Notes: generated by a model not told the origin, from the sequence alone. Counted from the first letter of the stretch, positions 35,088 to 47,540 are shown. The stretch is DNA of 64,000 bases from Brassica napus (GCF_020379485.1 NC_063444.1:6830652-6894651); one strand, 5' to 3'. Numbers and translations are program-made.

Positions 35088-37431
35088 TATATATACTATA
35101 ATTAAGACGTTGTTCGTGTAGTAGGTGTACAAGTCATATATTTAAAAAAACTTATTAAGATTCTCTGAATCACGTTTCAGTCTAATTAATACTTCCTTCA
35201 TTGCTTAAAAATATCATTTTAGATTTTATTTTTGTTTTTAAAAAAATGTCATTTTGTATTTTAATGCATAATTTAAAATAAACGTTCATTTTAATCTTAT
35301 TTTATTGGTGTATTAATTAAATAGAGAGAAATATTTAATGTATGAACAGAGTATAAATAAAAAAATTTAAGTATTTTTTAATATGCGTTAAAAGCTTTAA
35401 ACGACAATTTTCAACAGAGAAAATAATATTATAAATAATTATTATTCACTTTTAAAACTTGCCACACAATAATTTTTCTCTAAATTTTAGTCATTTTGCT
35501 ATAATTGTAATATTATATGTCATAAGAGTCAGTAGTTACAACCTTCTTCCAAACTTAATATCATATGATTAAATTTTAATTAATCTTTTTGAAAAAATTT
35601 AATTTTAATTAATATATTTTTCAGTTTTGTCATACATTTATAATTGTCATACTCTATTTATAAACACATAAAAATGACCATTTATTATAACACATATCAA
35701 ACATCAAATTTTTTTTTGAGAATATGAATATCCCTTACATTTTTAGACATATCATATGAATGGTCTAATACATTAAATTTAGATATAGTTATATTTAAAT
35801 AATTAATGATCTTTAAAAGAAACAGCATACTATAAAAACCAAAACCACCAAAATTGTATTTTAAGCAAATCATATTTTAACAACTGTTTAACGAAGATCA
35901 CAACTATTCACAAATCATAAATATTTTGCTAAAATCAGAATATTTTATCTATTTGTATTTTCTTTGAGGTGAGATTATATTAATTTAAATATTGTTAAAT
36001 CAGTTTACATATGAAATAAAATACTTTATATACAATAAATGCTAAAACCAATAGATTAACATTAATAAATATTATATTTGAAAGTTTTAAATATCATATA
36101 TCACATAATTATTTAAATAAAGCTGTTCACAGTAATGACTATAAATCATATAATCCTAATATGGAATAAAATTATATGTTCTTATAAATATAATGTAGAG
36201 ATTTTATTAACAATGCATGACTTTAAAAAATATTAAAGTATATTATTTAATTATAGAATTTTCAGAGTACATGCTTTTTTACGATTGCAATTTTCGTGGA
36301 TTAGTCTGTAAAGCATGCAAAGTATTTTTAGTTACAAACGCATATTTTTTAAATATTCTATATTATATTTTATTTACAGAAATATTAGATGTGAAACAAT
36401 ACAAATTTATAATTTCAGTTATAAAATATCCAAAAATAAATTTAATGCAAGACGTTTTAAAATGTATGATTAAATGTTATCTCCTAAAATATAAATATGA
36501 TAAATTAATGCAATATATATTAAATTTGTATCGATTAATTTTTACAACAACTGTTTTATTAAAAGTAAACAAAATATTTTGAAATTATTATCTTGCGGTA
36601 TACTACGAATTATAATATAGCAAACTTTTGGAAATATAGTTTCCACTTATATTGAAATTTTAATAGAAACTCAAATGCTGAATATATTTGATATTCCAAA
36701 ATTATGCTTCAGCTTTTATTCACATATTTAAATTCAAAAATCTAAAACTCAACAAAGTTTAAAACCTGATAATAAAATTTGTATTACATAATTTTCATTC
36801 AAGTTTGAAATATTTAAATCAAATTTGTTCGCCTTTTAAGTAGATCAAAATTTAGAAACTGGATATACATATATACCAAAATAAAATCATCAACGCATCT
36901 CAAACTTCTACATTTATAAATATATTTGTTTCCAAATATACTAAATAACTAGAATTAAATTCAAGGATGTGAATTTTTGACATTTTACTGGAAGTTGCTA
37001 CAATTAGGTTAAAATGATATTTTACAGTTCTTTTAGTGACCTTTGTAACAATCTTGGATGATCGGAAGTCAGTCATATATTCAATAGCCTAAATTAGCGT
37101 CTCTATCTCTACATGCAAAGATGAGGAATTGTGCTTCATACTTTTGGCCTCCAATCTCTGTTCTGAAAAATTATCTGAATTCTTATATGAATCATATACA
37201 TTACACTATCTATCCACATCTACCCCATCCATGATATATTCTATTAGTGACCCTTGTAAAAACCCTGGATGGTTGGTATTTAGGTCATCTATGATTTTAA
37301 GGTAGTTGATAAATTTAAACTAATATAACAAATGAGACAAAACTAATTGATGCAATATGCTAGTCCAATTTAAGTTCTTTCTATTAGACCCTGACCCACA
37401 TTACTATTTTGCTCGGGAACTTCCTGTGGTG
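35088..37431. other. Very AT-rich intergenic DNA
   Basis: No gene supported; a 121-codon frame at 36217-36582 is compositional. TACTTCCTTCATTGCTTAAA at about 35187 resembles a degraded Stowaway-type terminus. Confidence 0.4.
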
Positions 37432-37533
37432 CTTCAGACTACTCAACTCTGAACAAAACTGTAAAGACTATACTAAAAGGTTCTTCAGACTACTCAACTC
37501 TGAACAAAACTGTAAAGACTATACTAAAAGGTT
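37432..37533 (+). repeat. Perfect 51-bp tandem duplication
   Basis: Copies 37432-37482 and 37483-37533 appear identical, each beginning CTTCAGACTACTCAACTC. Non-coding, about 400 bp upstream of the first PHD gene's TATA box. Confidence 0.85.
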
Positions 37534-37939
37534 TGTGTTCATGATTTTAACAAATGTGGGTTATTAGTAGTCTTTGAGAACTGGATATGTATGATATTAT
37601 AGAATGGTTCCAGGTTTCCTAGAGACTAATTCGCAAGCTAAAATGAAAATATTGATATATTGGATAGTGGATAGAGGAGATTCACGTAAATTAACTATTT
37701 CACGCGACACATGTCCCAACAACTTTATCCTAATTTATTGATTTTCTTCATCAAACAAATGCCATATTAAAAATATAAAAGAAACAATCAAAAGTAAAGA
37801 TCATCTTTAAAATTTAACAGATAAGCTTATTAAATCTATTATATCAAATTAAAATTGAAAATTAAGAGGGCTATTAATTACAACCAAATACAATTCCTAA
37901 AATTGAGGTTAAAATTAAAGGAAAGTAAGACAGTACCAG

Positions 37940-37947
37940 TATATAAG
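37940..37947 (+). promoter_or_regulatory. TATA box of PHD gene A
   Basis: TATATAAG, followed by a leader (GTGGTTCGTCTTCTTCATG) and a 5' UTR intron that align with the leaders of copies B and C. Confidence 0.55.
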
Positions 37948-38577
37948 GGAAGCAATGTGGTTCGTCTTCTTCATGTTTTCTTCACATTGTGGAGTTTTAT
38001 CATTTGTGTGAGTAATGTTTTTTTTTCTACGCTTTGATTTTTATTTTTCTCGTGTCAAGAGATAACGCTTTAAAGTTTTCAGAATTTGTTTTTTGATTTT
38101 TTTCTTTTTGGTTAAAAGGCCTATAAAAGCTCTTCTCAAATGTTGATTATTTTATTGGTTTCAATTTTTTTTTTACTTAGTTAGCAATGATTTTTGTTTT
38201 TGTTTTTGTGGCAGCCTGGTTATGTGATTTAAGGGGAGAATCATTTAATATCTACTGGCTTTGCAAAATTTAGTTTCTCTCTAAATTATTGAATCTATTA
38301 AGAAATAGTGAAGTATAAATTCCAAAGTTTGATCGCTTACGCAGCTTCTTCCTTCTTACTTCCTATAAAAATGTTTGGGTTTTTTTGCTTCTCTACCTTT
38401 GTTGTTAAACAAACCTAATTCAAATCATAATTGTCAATTCATCCAGACTTTTTCTGATGAATTCAATTTTATTTTACCTTTCGTTGTTAATGGTGTTGGA
38501 TATTCATCAATAGTTTTTTTTCTCTAATTTAAGGATCTGGACTGCAAAAAATATCTTTGAAACAAGAAATTACATCT

Positions 38578-39526
38578 ATGGTTTCAATCGCTCATAAGGA
38601 TGATCAGATTGTGGAATCCAAAGAGATCATGCCAATATCTTCACCTAAAAACGCATATGACTCGAACAGTGATGAACTGAATGATACTGATGAGGAAGAA
38701 GTACATAAATATTTTTGCTTATAGTCGGTTAACCGGGTCTATAACTTAAGCTATTGGTACCATGTTACATCGAATGGTTTTTTTTTGGCAGGTGAACGTT
38801 TGTGATACCTGTGGTGTTCAAGGATTTACAAATAAGCTTGCCATTTGTGATAACTGCGGAGTTGGTGCAGAACATACGTAATGATTTACCTATGTAATTA
38901 TATAGTAAAAAGGTCATATTTGCGTATTTTTAATCATATTTTGGGTTACTGCAGTTATTGCATGGCTGAAAAGCTTGAGGATGTTCCCGAAAGATGGTCT
39001 TGCAATGACTGTGTTGAGGTAATCTATAATATAAAACAAAGTTACGAAAAAAATAAACGATATTGGTAACTAAAAATAAAATAAACAAAGATCACTTTTG
39101 ATTTGTTTCCTCTTGCAGATGGGAGAAAGTGAATTTCAAAAACAAAATGATTTAAGCACTCAAAAGTCTTCTGAAACTCTAGGTCTGGACTTGAACATAG
39201 AGCCTAACCTAAACCTGAATCCTAACATAGATCTCAATCTAGATCCTTCCATAGATCTGAATGTGAACCCTAACCTAGACCTGAATTTGGATATGAACCT
39301 GGATCCAAACCGACACCTGAGTGTGGATAATAACTTGGACCTTTCTTTAGATTATGGTTCATATTATCAGTCGAGTTCTACTAGTAACTTCCAAGCTCAT
39401 ATCCGAATGAGAGCATCTCCGAATCCTTTGCTTGGGCCAGGGTCCCTTGAAGAAGAAGAAGAAGCAGAAGAAGAAGAAGACCATTGTGCAAAGAGACGTC
39501 GTGTGGATACACGACTCTCTCTATGA
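38578..39526 (+). CDS. PHD-finger protein with LDLN (EAR-like) repeat tail, copy A
   Basis: Four exons: 38578-38700, 38792-38877, 38955-39018 and 39119-39526, in-frame, 226 residues. An acidic N-terminal segment is followed by one PHD finger, C-x2-C-x11-C-x2-C-x5-H-x2-C-x13-C-x2-C (VCDTCGVQGF ... AEHTYCMAEK ... WSCNDC). The last exon encodes 7 or more LxLN/DLN units (LGLDLNIEPN, NIDLNLDPS, NLDLNLDMN...), then a Glu-rich stretch and a basic AKRRRVD motif that could be nuclear targeting. The PHD resembles the AIPP2/PAIPP2 type, which reads histone H3; LxLxL and DLNxxP motifs are EAR repressor signals. I infer a small nuclear corepressor-recruiting protein. Compared with copy B, exon 3 has lost a Lys/Ser-rich end and exon 1 joins two ancestral exons. 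Confidence 0.75.
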
Positions 39527-40118
39527 AATGGATTCGAAAAAACAATATTTTAGTATTTTTCTATTGTTCTGTAAAAGAAATGCTTTTTATTTATTAATAC
39601 TTTAAATTATAGTTTTATATATCTATAAAACTGGATTTTATATTTATCGTTATAATGTAATTTTATTCTATATATAGTTTTAACTTTTCTTTGGTTAGTA
39701 GTTACTATCTATTGCGCTTTCCATCAATCTCCAAATATTATTAAACATGAAATACTTTCAAAGTTGAACATTAAAATAGCATATATAACAACAAATATGA
39801 ATTATTTATTTTAGGAGATTCCAAAAAATATGAAATAGTTTTTCCATGAATTATACGGTATACATAGACAAATAGAAACAAAATAAATATTTAATAATAA
39901 AAATCGGAATGCGAATAATTTTTAACACTGGCAGATGTGGAAGAACAATTTTGGAAAGAGACAACATGCATAATATCTTTAATCAGAACCAAGCAACTCC
40001 ATTGTTTTAAACTAAAGGATAATATGCAGATGCTGGTGCTGCTACATTATCAGAGTCTGAAAGGAATCTGAAAAGCATGCATGCCAATGATGGGTTTGTA
40101 CAAAAGAGATGATATATT
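39527..40118. other. 3' flank of copy A, homologous to the flank of copy B
   Basis: Blocks such as GCTTTCCATCAATCT, AACAAATATGAATTATTT and ATGGGTTTGTACAAAAGA recur at 45325-45735. The shared flank shows that the tandem duplication unit extended about 0.6-1 kb past the gene. Confidence 0.65.
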
Positions 40119-41346
40119 ATGATTTTTCATAGTTTTAGCTTTGTTATTTCTCTTGTTTTAAGTTCATTTAGCTTGCATTTAGGTGCATTTAGAGTCTTTA
40201 CATGTGTATTTTCATTGTGGAACCTTTGAAGCAAGTACTTAGGCAAAATGGAGCATTTGGAGAGCTGAAATGAGCAAAATGAAGAATTTAGAGTTGCAGG
40301 AGCTCGTAGCACCCACGTTTAACGGTCTCTACCTAGACTGCTAGATTCAACTAAGCGTAGTGGCATCTTCTAGCGGTCTCTACCTAGACCGCTAGAGAAA
40401 ACTCAAGAAAAATACAAGTTAATCGAGGGGGGCACATCGGCCTAATCCAGTGGCCAAGAATCAGCCGCTAGATTCAATCATCCTTAGCGGCCTCAACACT
40501 GGCCGCTAGCGATGTTCTGAAGCAGCTTTGAGAGCACATAGCATTTCACCCTAGTGGCCGCACCAACACCGCTACAGCACCACACCTAGCGGCCACTCCT
40601 AGCTGGCTCAACACTGGCAGCTAGCGTCATTAAACCTAGAGGATTTTAAGTTTTTAGCTTCCTAGTATAAATAGAACTTGTCTTTGTTATGAAAGGATAT
40701 CTTTTTATATCTTGTATAACCATGAAAAACGTTTTGGATTTTTGAAGTTTATGCACTTAATACTTTCTTTCTTGTGTTTATCTCATCTTTAGCATTGGTT
40801 ATGCTTCTATCTATCATGGGTTTAAGTGCAACTAAGATGATTTGTGAGTAGATTCTTTTTAGATTCATGGGTTAGGATGATTAGAATGATTAAGTGAAGA
40901 TCTTGATGTTTAGTGTTAGATATATATATGTTTGCTTGCTTATTGAGTGTGTTTAATGCTAGATTAGTCTTGATCTCTCTAATCTAGACCTGTATAATGA
41001 AATGTCTGAACCAATTCAACTTTGATCTAGCTTGAATAGCAAAAGAAATTTGACGTTAGAATTGTTAGATGGTTATTAGACTTGACTTAAATGCATATTT
41101 GAGTGTATTAAGCCAATGAGAATTGATATTTGATGCATAATGACATAGGATTTGTATCTTGGGAAAAAAAACTTGTCTATAATTGTGATCTACACTTAAT
41201 GAGACCTAATGATTGAAAGCTTACCATCCTAGATTGGATCTTAATCACGTGAAGTCAAATGCCTATTGCCCATGAATCATGTTTCTTTTATTGATTAAAG
41301 CTTTAGTTATTTGTATTGCTTTGTTCTTGTCATTTGTTTCCTATCA
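40119..41346 (+). mobile_element. LTR-like block (probable solo LTR), limits approximate
   Basis: It starts TGATTTTTCATAGTTTTAGC where homology with the copy B flank ends, and may end near CTATCA at about 41346. It contains a promoter-like AGTATAAATAG at about 40669-40679 and a peculiar GC-rich tract of repeated AGCGGTCTCTACC/GACCGCTAG motifs at 40318-40625. No coding frame. I could not identify target duplications, so a solo LTR is an inference. Confidence 0.4.
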
Positions 41347-41409
41347 ACTCATTACACTGATTGCATATAGATTAAGTACTTTATTTGCATTCTTACTATT
41401 TTAAAATAC

Positions 41410-42586
41410 TTATTTGAAGACTTCTCACCTCGAGCCACAATCAAAGAACCACGAGAGAGCTTCCATTTACCACCACCGTGCAAACTGAAATAGCCCTCAT
41501 CATCAAGTCTTCCCGTCGATATCAGATTCATCCTAATATCAGGAACATGCTTAACATCCTTAAGCACCAGCCTAGTACCAAGACTAGTCTCCAAGCAAAC
41601 ATCACCAATGCCAGCAACCTGAGCCATCGCATCATTTTCCCCATCTTCACAGAACCATAATTACCCGTAGTATAGGTAGAAAACAAATCCCGCTGTGATG
41701 TAGCATGAGTAGTAGCTCCACTGTCAATCACCCAACTGGTGTCCTGGCATGCGACATTAATGGCATCACCCTCAAGAAGAATGAGAAACTGATCTTCGGT
41801 GAGAGTCACCCGATCCACCTTTTCTTCTTGATTTCCTTGCTGCTTGTTTTTCAACTTCCAGCAATCTTTCTTCATGTGCCCTTTCTTATGACAGAAGTAG
41901 CACTCCATATTAGCAAATCTATTAGACTTGCTCCTGCTCCTGTTCTTGTCTCTCTTGGGATCTCTACTTGTACTTCTCCCCCTTGACTCAGTAACAAAGA
42001 CATCTGAACGCGAACTGCTAGCATTCGACTGCCTTCTTGCTTCCTCATTAAGAACACTATTCTTCACTGAATCCATCGAAATAACACCTTCCGACGCGGA
42101 GTTACAAAGAGACATCCTGAAAACCTCCCAAGAATCCGGTAAAGTACCGAGAAGCCACAGACCGTGGATCTCATCATCAAACTTGATGCCCATATCAGAC
42201 AACTTGTTGAGCAATCCCTGAAACACATTCAAGTGATCTGTCATAGGAGTCCCCTCCTGATACCTCAGCTCAATCAACTTCTTGATCATGTACATCTTGT
42301 TGTTTCCGGTCTTCCTAGCATATAACTGCTCCAGCTTCTTCCACAAAGAACGAGCATCCGTCTCAGTCTCAATATGATGCAACACATTATCATCTACCCA
42401 CTGCCTTATCAACCCACACACTTGGCGATGCTGCAGCTTCCACTCTTCATCCGTCTTCTTCTCAGGTTTCTGCTCCTCGAAGACTGGAACATGGAATTCT
42501 TTAACAAAGAGCAAATCCTCCATCTTGCCCTTCCATAGATGATAGTTAGCACCATTCAAGCTTATCATCCTGCTCATATTTTCCAT
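41410..42586 (-). pseudogene. Truncated copia gag-protease frame
   Basis: From the ATG at 42586: MENMSRMISLNGANYHLWKG (copia gag start), the UBN2-type region YARKTGNNKMYMIKKLIELR, the zinc knuckle CYFCHKKGHMKKDC, then the protease WVIDSGATTHAT. A frameshift near 41640 moves the protease end into the frame with GDVCLETSLGTRLVLKDVKH and STGRLDDEGYF. Similarity ends at about 41410; integrase, RT, RNase H and the left LTR are missing. Together with the LTR at 42660-43473 this is a left-truncated minus-strand copia element. Confidence 0.8.
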
Positions 42587-42644
42587 CTTTCACACAAGCA
42601 AATAACAACCCAAAGTTATCAAAACCAAAGCTCTAAAACCAGAA

Positions 42645-42656
42645 GCTCTGATACCA
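42645..42656 (-). other. Primer binding site of the truncated copia element
   Basis: Minus strand reads TGGTATCAGAGC, 3 nt from the LTR edge. Confidence 0.75.
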
Positions 42657-42659
42657 CTC

Positions 42660-43473
42660 TGTTGGGGAAAGTCACACGGCGCAGCGGAAATACTAATGGT
42701 CGTGTTCCCCTGACCTTGTGCGAACCTGTGAGGAAAATACTTCGACGATGGCAAGATATCAAAGTTGCGATAACTAAATGAGACACACAATTTTTACGTG
42801 GAAAACCTCCTCGATGTGAGAAAGAAAAACCACGGGACCGTAGTCCACTCAAAAATCCACTATATAAATGGTATGAGTACAACCACGTCCTCCCTGTTCA
42901 ACAGCCTGAACAGAACAGAGAGTCTAGCTACAAATAGCTATCTCCAACACAAACAACAATAACAAGAGAGCAACACAAAGCTTCAAAACCGGCAGCAACC
43001 AAACGACCTCAGCTCACAAAGATTCCGGCTTCCAGAAACTAATCCAACCGTACAAATCCAAGATAAAGAAGTCGACAATACCTCTGCCAAATTTCAGCTC
43101 AATAAGAGAAGATCTCACCGTTGGATTTACCAAACACCCAAGACTGCTCTGCTGAAGAACTATGGCGACCAGCTTCAAGAAAACCCAGACAACAGAAGAT
43201 CCAACCGTTGAAATCCAAATCCCTTCGGTGAACCTCTAACCCACTGACTGAAGAAGCTTCCCACAAAATATCAGCCCGATCGAGTTCCGTTTGATCCTCC
43301 AAAACCAGTCTTGAAATCACCTTACGAGTTTTCTCCTTCTCTCTCTTTTTCTCCTTTCTCTCTTTTGTCTCTCTCTCTAAACTCTATTATTGTGAGTCTA
43401 GTGACAAAGGGGGAACATTATTATTTCTTAAGTTCACCCCAATTGGTCCTCTCCATCTAGGAGGGACCCAACA
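42660..43473 (-). mobile_element. 5' LTR (814 bp) of the truncated copia element
   Basis: Begins TGTTGGGG and ends CCCAACA, an inverted terminal pair, next to a tRNA-Met primer site. The base after the LTR (43474) is the first base of the leader of PHD gene B, so the insertion lies exactly in that gene's promoter. Confidence 0.8.
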
Positions 43474-43698
43474 AACTCGTCTTCGTACTATTTGCTCCAC
43501 ATTTTTAGTTTAATCGTTCATTTTCTGTAAGTTTTCAAGATTATTATTTGAACCGCTTTGATTTTGATTTTCTCTTTGCATTATAAGATAATGCTCTTAT
43601 TTTTTTCAGAAATTATTGTTTCTGTTTAGATTTTTTGCAGAATATATCTAAGTTTTCATGAAGAAATGAATTTGATGACTTGTTTGTGATTGTAGAAT

Positions 43699-44656
43699 AT
43701 GGAACAAATGAAATCCTCCGTGCATCCTGGTGACGAAAATAAAGGAGTCGTGGCAGAAAATCTGTCTTCAGTTGGTGAAAAGGATTTTTCGGAGGAAGCT
43801 ATAGTCGTTGACGATAACAATGAATTGAATGATACGGAGGAAGAAGTACATAAAGATTCTTGCTTATACTCAGTTAACCGATTCTATAAACTTAAGCTAT
43901 ATACTGCTTATATCGAATGATTTTTGCGGCAGGTGAACGTATGTGATACCTGTGGTGTTCTAGGATTTAAAAATAAGCTTGCTATTTGTCGTAACTGCGG
44001 AGTTGGTGCAGAACATACGTAATGATTGACTGATTTATCTATGTAATTATATAGTAAAAATGTTATACTTGCGCATTTTAATCATATTTTGGATTATTGC
44101 AGTTATTGCATGGCTGTAAAACTTGAGGATGTTCCCGAAAAATGGTCTTGCCATGACTGTGTTGAAGATGCTGGTTCTACAAAAAAGAAATCGAAGTTTT
44201 CTATTGACCTTTTTAAGGTAATCCATAAAATAAAACGTAGTTACTGAAAAAATTAAACCATCTTGATAACTAAATTACAATACACAAAGATCACTTTTGA
44301 TTTGTTTCCACTTGCAGATGGGAGAAAGCGCATTTCAGAAACAAAATGATTTAAGCACTCAAAAGTCTTCTGAAACTGTACGCCTGAATGCTAACCCTAA
44401 ATTAGATCACAACTTAGATCCTTCAATAGATTTGAATGCGAACCCTAACCTAGAACTGAATGTGGATAATAACTTGGACCTTTCTTTAGATTGTGGTTCA
44501 TGTTATAGGTCGAGTTCTACTAGTAACTTCCAAGCTCATACCCGAATGAGAGCATCTCCGAATCCTTTGCTTGGGCAAGGGTCCTTTGAAGAAGAAGAAA
44601 AAGAAAAAGACCATTATGCAAAGAGACGTTATGTGGATATAAGACTCTCTCTATGA
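43699..44656 (+). CDS. PHD-finger protein with LDLN repeat tail, copy B
   Basis: Four exons: 43699-43845, 43933-44018, 44103-44217 and 44318-44656, in-frame, 228 residues. The PHD has all eight ligands (VCDTCGVLGF, AICRNCGVGAEHTYC, WSCHDC). After it comes DAGSTKKKSKFSIDLFK, which copy A lacks, then MGESAFQKQNDLSTQKSSET as in A. Only about four LxLN-type units remain (DPSIDLNANPNLELN, NNLDLSLD), then the Glu-rich end. The leader and 5' UTR intron (from 43474) match copy C, but the TATA region seen in A and C has been replaced by the copia LTR, so expression may be altered. Function is inferred as for copy A. Confidence 0.7.
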
Positions 44657-44870
44657 AATGGATTTGAAAAAAAACAATATTTGGTATTTTTCTATTGTTT
44701 TGCAAGGAAATAACTTTTTTATTATTGGTAATTAAATTAATTATAATGTTTTATATATCTACTAGAAACTGATTTTTTTAATTTATCGATATGATGTAAA
44801 AGTCTTCTATATAAAGTTGGGACCCTATATAGTTTAACTTCTCTTTGGTTAGTAGATACTAGATACTATC

Positions 44871-45314
44871 CAATGTTACAAAAATTGGTCTAGGAGCCAC
44901 TGGTAAATCGGCTATAGCCCAAATGATTTGTTTAAATATAGCTGGAACGATTTGTTTAAAGTCCGATTTATGTAAGTCAATTCGGTTTATTACAATTTTA
45001 AATTGGTTAAAATTGATCCATGTCGATATAAAATATTTATCTAAATTAGTCTCAACTTGTTAAATTAAACAATAATATTAGTGCAAATTTCACAAATATG
45101 TCTAGTTTATTTTTTGCATATGTAATTTTTATAAATTCATTAAAATAATTTATAATTAAAACCAAATACTAAACTATCTAATGTAAATGTAAAATATAAA
45201 ATTAAATCAATAATTTATTAATTTCTAAATCCTCACCTAGGTCCTGAATAATTCACGTATTTGCTAGTTCTCTACGAAACACCTAATTACCGTTTAGCAA
45301 TTTTTTGAAATTTG
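44871..45314. mobile_element. hAT-like non-autonomous element in the flank of copy B
   Basis: The ends are inverted: CAATGTTACAAAAATTGG and, in reverse, CAAATTTCAAAAAATTG. They are flanked by ATACTATC (44863-44870) and ATATTATC (45315-45322), an 8-bp duplication with one mismatch. The orthologous site after copy A has no insert. Internal sequence is non-coding and contains GGTCTAGGAGCC near the left end. Confidence 0.65.
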
Positions 45315-45322
45315 ATATTATC

Positions 45323-46293
45323 TATTGTGCTTTCCATCAATCTTAAAATATTAAACTGGTAATACTTTCAAAGCTGAATATTTAAAATAAGATCTATAAT
45401 AACAAATATGAATTATTTGTTTTAGGGGACCCCAAAGAAAAAAAATGAATAAAGTTTTCCGTAGATTAAATGGTACATATAAAATTTATTTAATAATAAA
45501 TATCGGAATGCAAATGATATCTTAACACTGATTGAGGTGGAATGACAAATTTTGGAAAGAGACAGCATGCAGATGTCTTCAGTGAGAACCAAGCAACTCC
45601 ATTGTTTCAACCAAGGAACTCCATTGTTTCAGATAAGGGGGAATATGCACATGGTGGTTCTGATACATAATTATAGAGTCTAAAAGAAATCTGATATTCA
45701 TACATGCCCATGGTGGGTTTGTACAAAAGAAGGTAACGAAACAGCAATAATCGGAGTAATAAGTCTTCGATGTAGTCTTACATCTCTCCATTCAGAGTTT
45801 GAGGCCATTATTTGGGTAGTGACATGTATGATCAATTGTCAAAGATAAGATGTGATTTTTGCAACATACTACTCGGACCTGGTGAATACCAACACCGAAA
45901 ATTTTGCAACATACTACACCAGCAAATTAGCACATAGGGCTCAATGTTGTCCAACAGATATGAGTTTCTTTGATCCAATTCCACCGTTCTCGCCTATGGA
46001 TTTGTCCATTATTTTATTTTCTGATGTATGTTGACGAAAGATTGAATTCTTCAAAATAAGAGAAAACAATGAAAGTGATATCTCCAAAAAGGAGGAAATT
46101 AATATCCGCAAAATAGAGGAAACTGCAATGCCCACAGATGGACTAATATGGCTATAGAGCCTGAATGGTGAGTAAACACCATGATCCATGTCCAATGAGT
46201 TGCCTTGACGGGAGTAGTTTGTGAAACCTACAGCAAATTTGAGCTTTGATAATCCAGCTTTGGGAACAAATCCCGGTAAAAAGAACATGGTAA
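45323..46293. other. Copy B flank and unassigned sequence
   Basis: 45325-45735 is duplicated flank (compare 39710-40110), with an extra short repeat of CAACTCCATTGTTTCA at 45595-45632. A minus frame at 45941-46288 (LPGFVPKAGLSKLKFAVGFT...) has coding-like composition, but I do not recognise it. Confidence 0.4.
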
Positions 46294-46295
46294 TA

Positions 46296-46487
46296 GGGCA
46301 TATCTAATTCCACTCCACTTTTTATTCTAAAATATAATGAAAAAGAGTACATAGTAAAAGATATTTTAATCCAACTCCAATTTCCATTTCATAATAAGAT
46401 TTACTGTATAAATGAAGTATTATAACATCATATTTCATTTTACTCTATTTTGGAAGAAAAAAATAGAGTTTTACATTGAAGATGCTC
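46296..46487. mobile_element. Possible Harbinger-type MITE
   Basis: The right end GAAGATGCTC followed by TTA reads in reverse as GAGCATCTTCAATG. The left end GGGCATATCTAATTCC is a degenerate counterpart. Non-coding interior with an A/T-rich inverted region. Confidence 0.4.
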
Positions 46488-46782
46488 TTAGGACAAGTAC
46501 AACATTATGCAGATAAAAATATGAGAAGATCAATATCATATAATAGATAACTATTGTATATATAAATATGTACATATCTCATATAAAGATCTTCTAGGCC
46601 TTATCCTATACTAAAACTTGTGTATATAAACACATCGATTGTTTTCAATGAAATTAAGCAATTACAATCTAATCTTATACATGCACCATACCCAACAAAT
46701 GCTGGAGAGAGCCTCTGGGACAGCCAATGCTCGTGGTCAAGGCAAAGACTTCTATAGACAACACCAGTTCAAGAGTGTCACC

Positions 46783-46851
46783 AGGGAGGGAGGGAGGGAG
46801 GGAGGGAGGGAGGGAGGGAGGGGGAGGGAGGGAGGGAGAGAGAGAGGGAGG

Positions 46852-46883
<32 letters not shown>
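46783..46883 (+). repeat. (GGGA)n/(GA)n microsatellite
   Basis: About 70 bp of GGGA units passing into about 25 bp of GA units. The frames through it are artefacts. Confidence 0.95.
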
Positions 46884-46887
<4 letters not shown>

Positions 46888-47540
46888 AAGGGATGTCTGA
46901 TACAAATAGTCTTTGACGACTGAATAGCTCAGAATTGGTAGAACGGTTACCGGTTTTGATGTAGCGAAAGCAACTATAACACAAAGATCTTATTTAGTCT
47001 AAGAATTAATACTTGAGATCAATGTTTCTTAAATTCGTTGAGATTGATCTACCAAAAATAAGGAATAAAGGAGAAAACCCTCGACTTTTATTAATCAAAT
47101 ATAAATAACTATCTAAATTTAATATAATTAGTAAAATGAATAATAAGATATTTGGAAATATTTCAAATACTTATCTGCAGCAGGTTTCATACCCCCGTCC
47201 AATTTCAATGATAAACTTTTCAAAAATGTCATATAAAATATCAAAGAAATAGCCATAAATGAAAACATATCTATAATTATAATTTTAGGAAGTCTTATTA
47301 GTCTTGTATGTTGACTAATAGTTCATTAATGTTTTTGCTGGGTGGTCGGGTCCATATCTTAAAAGAAATTATAATTTTACCAGCAAACCTGCTGTTCAAT
47401 ATATTAAATAAAATAAATAAAAAGTCAAAATCAAAGGGAAAAATAAGAAGTTAATACAGTCAAACACATTTCCAAAATGAGAATCGAAATAAGGAAGATA
47501 AATAAGAGAAGAAAATGAAGCCGTGACCCTGACTTTTATC
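46884..47540. other. AT-rich DNA upstream of copy C
   Basis: No gene. An A-box-like TAGCTCAGAATTGGTAGAAC at 46924-46943 lacks a correctly spaced B box. Confidence 0.4.

Noticed and set aside
36217..36582. 121-codon frame
   Set aside because: Extreme AT composition (Ile/Leu/Lys/Tyr-rich), no domain, no splice or promoter context; expected by chance in this DNA.
45941..46288. 115-codon minus frame with coding-like composition
   Set aside because: Not recognisable, no intron signals or promoter. Kept only as a remark in the intergenic entry.
46639..46923. 94-codon frame and its antisense partner through the GGGA/GA tract
   Set aside because: The middle is microsatellite translation (Gly/Arg/Glu or Pro/Ser/Leu repeats).
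46920..46970. A-box-like TAGCTCAGAATTGGTAGAAC suggesting a tRNA or SINE
   Set aside because: No B box within 30-60 nt; the only candidate (GGTTTCATACCCC) is about 240 bp away.
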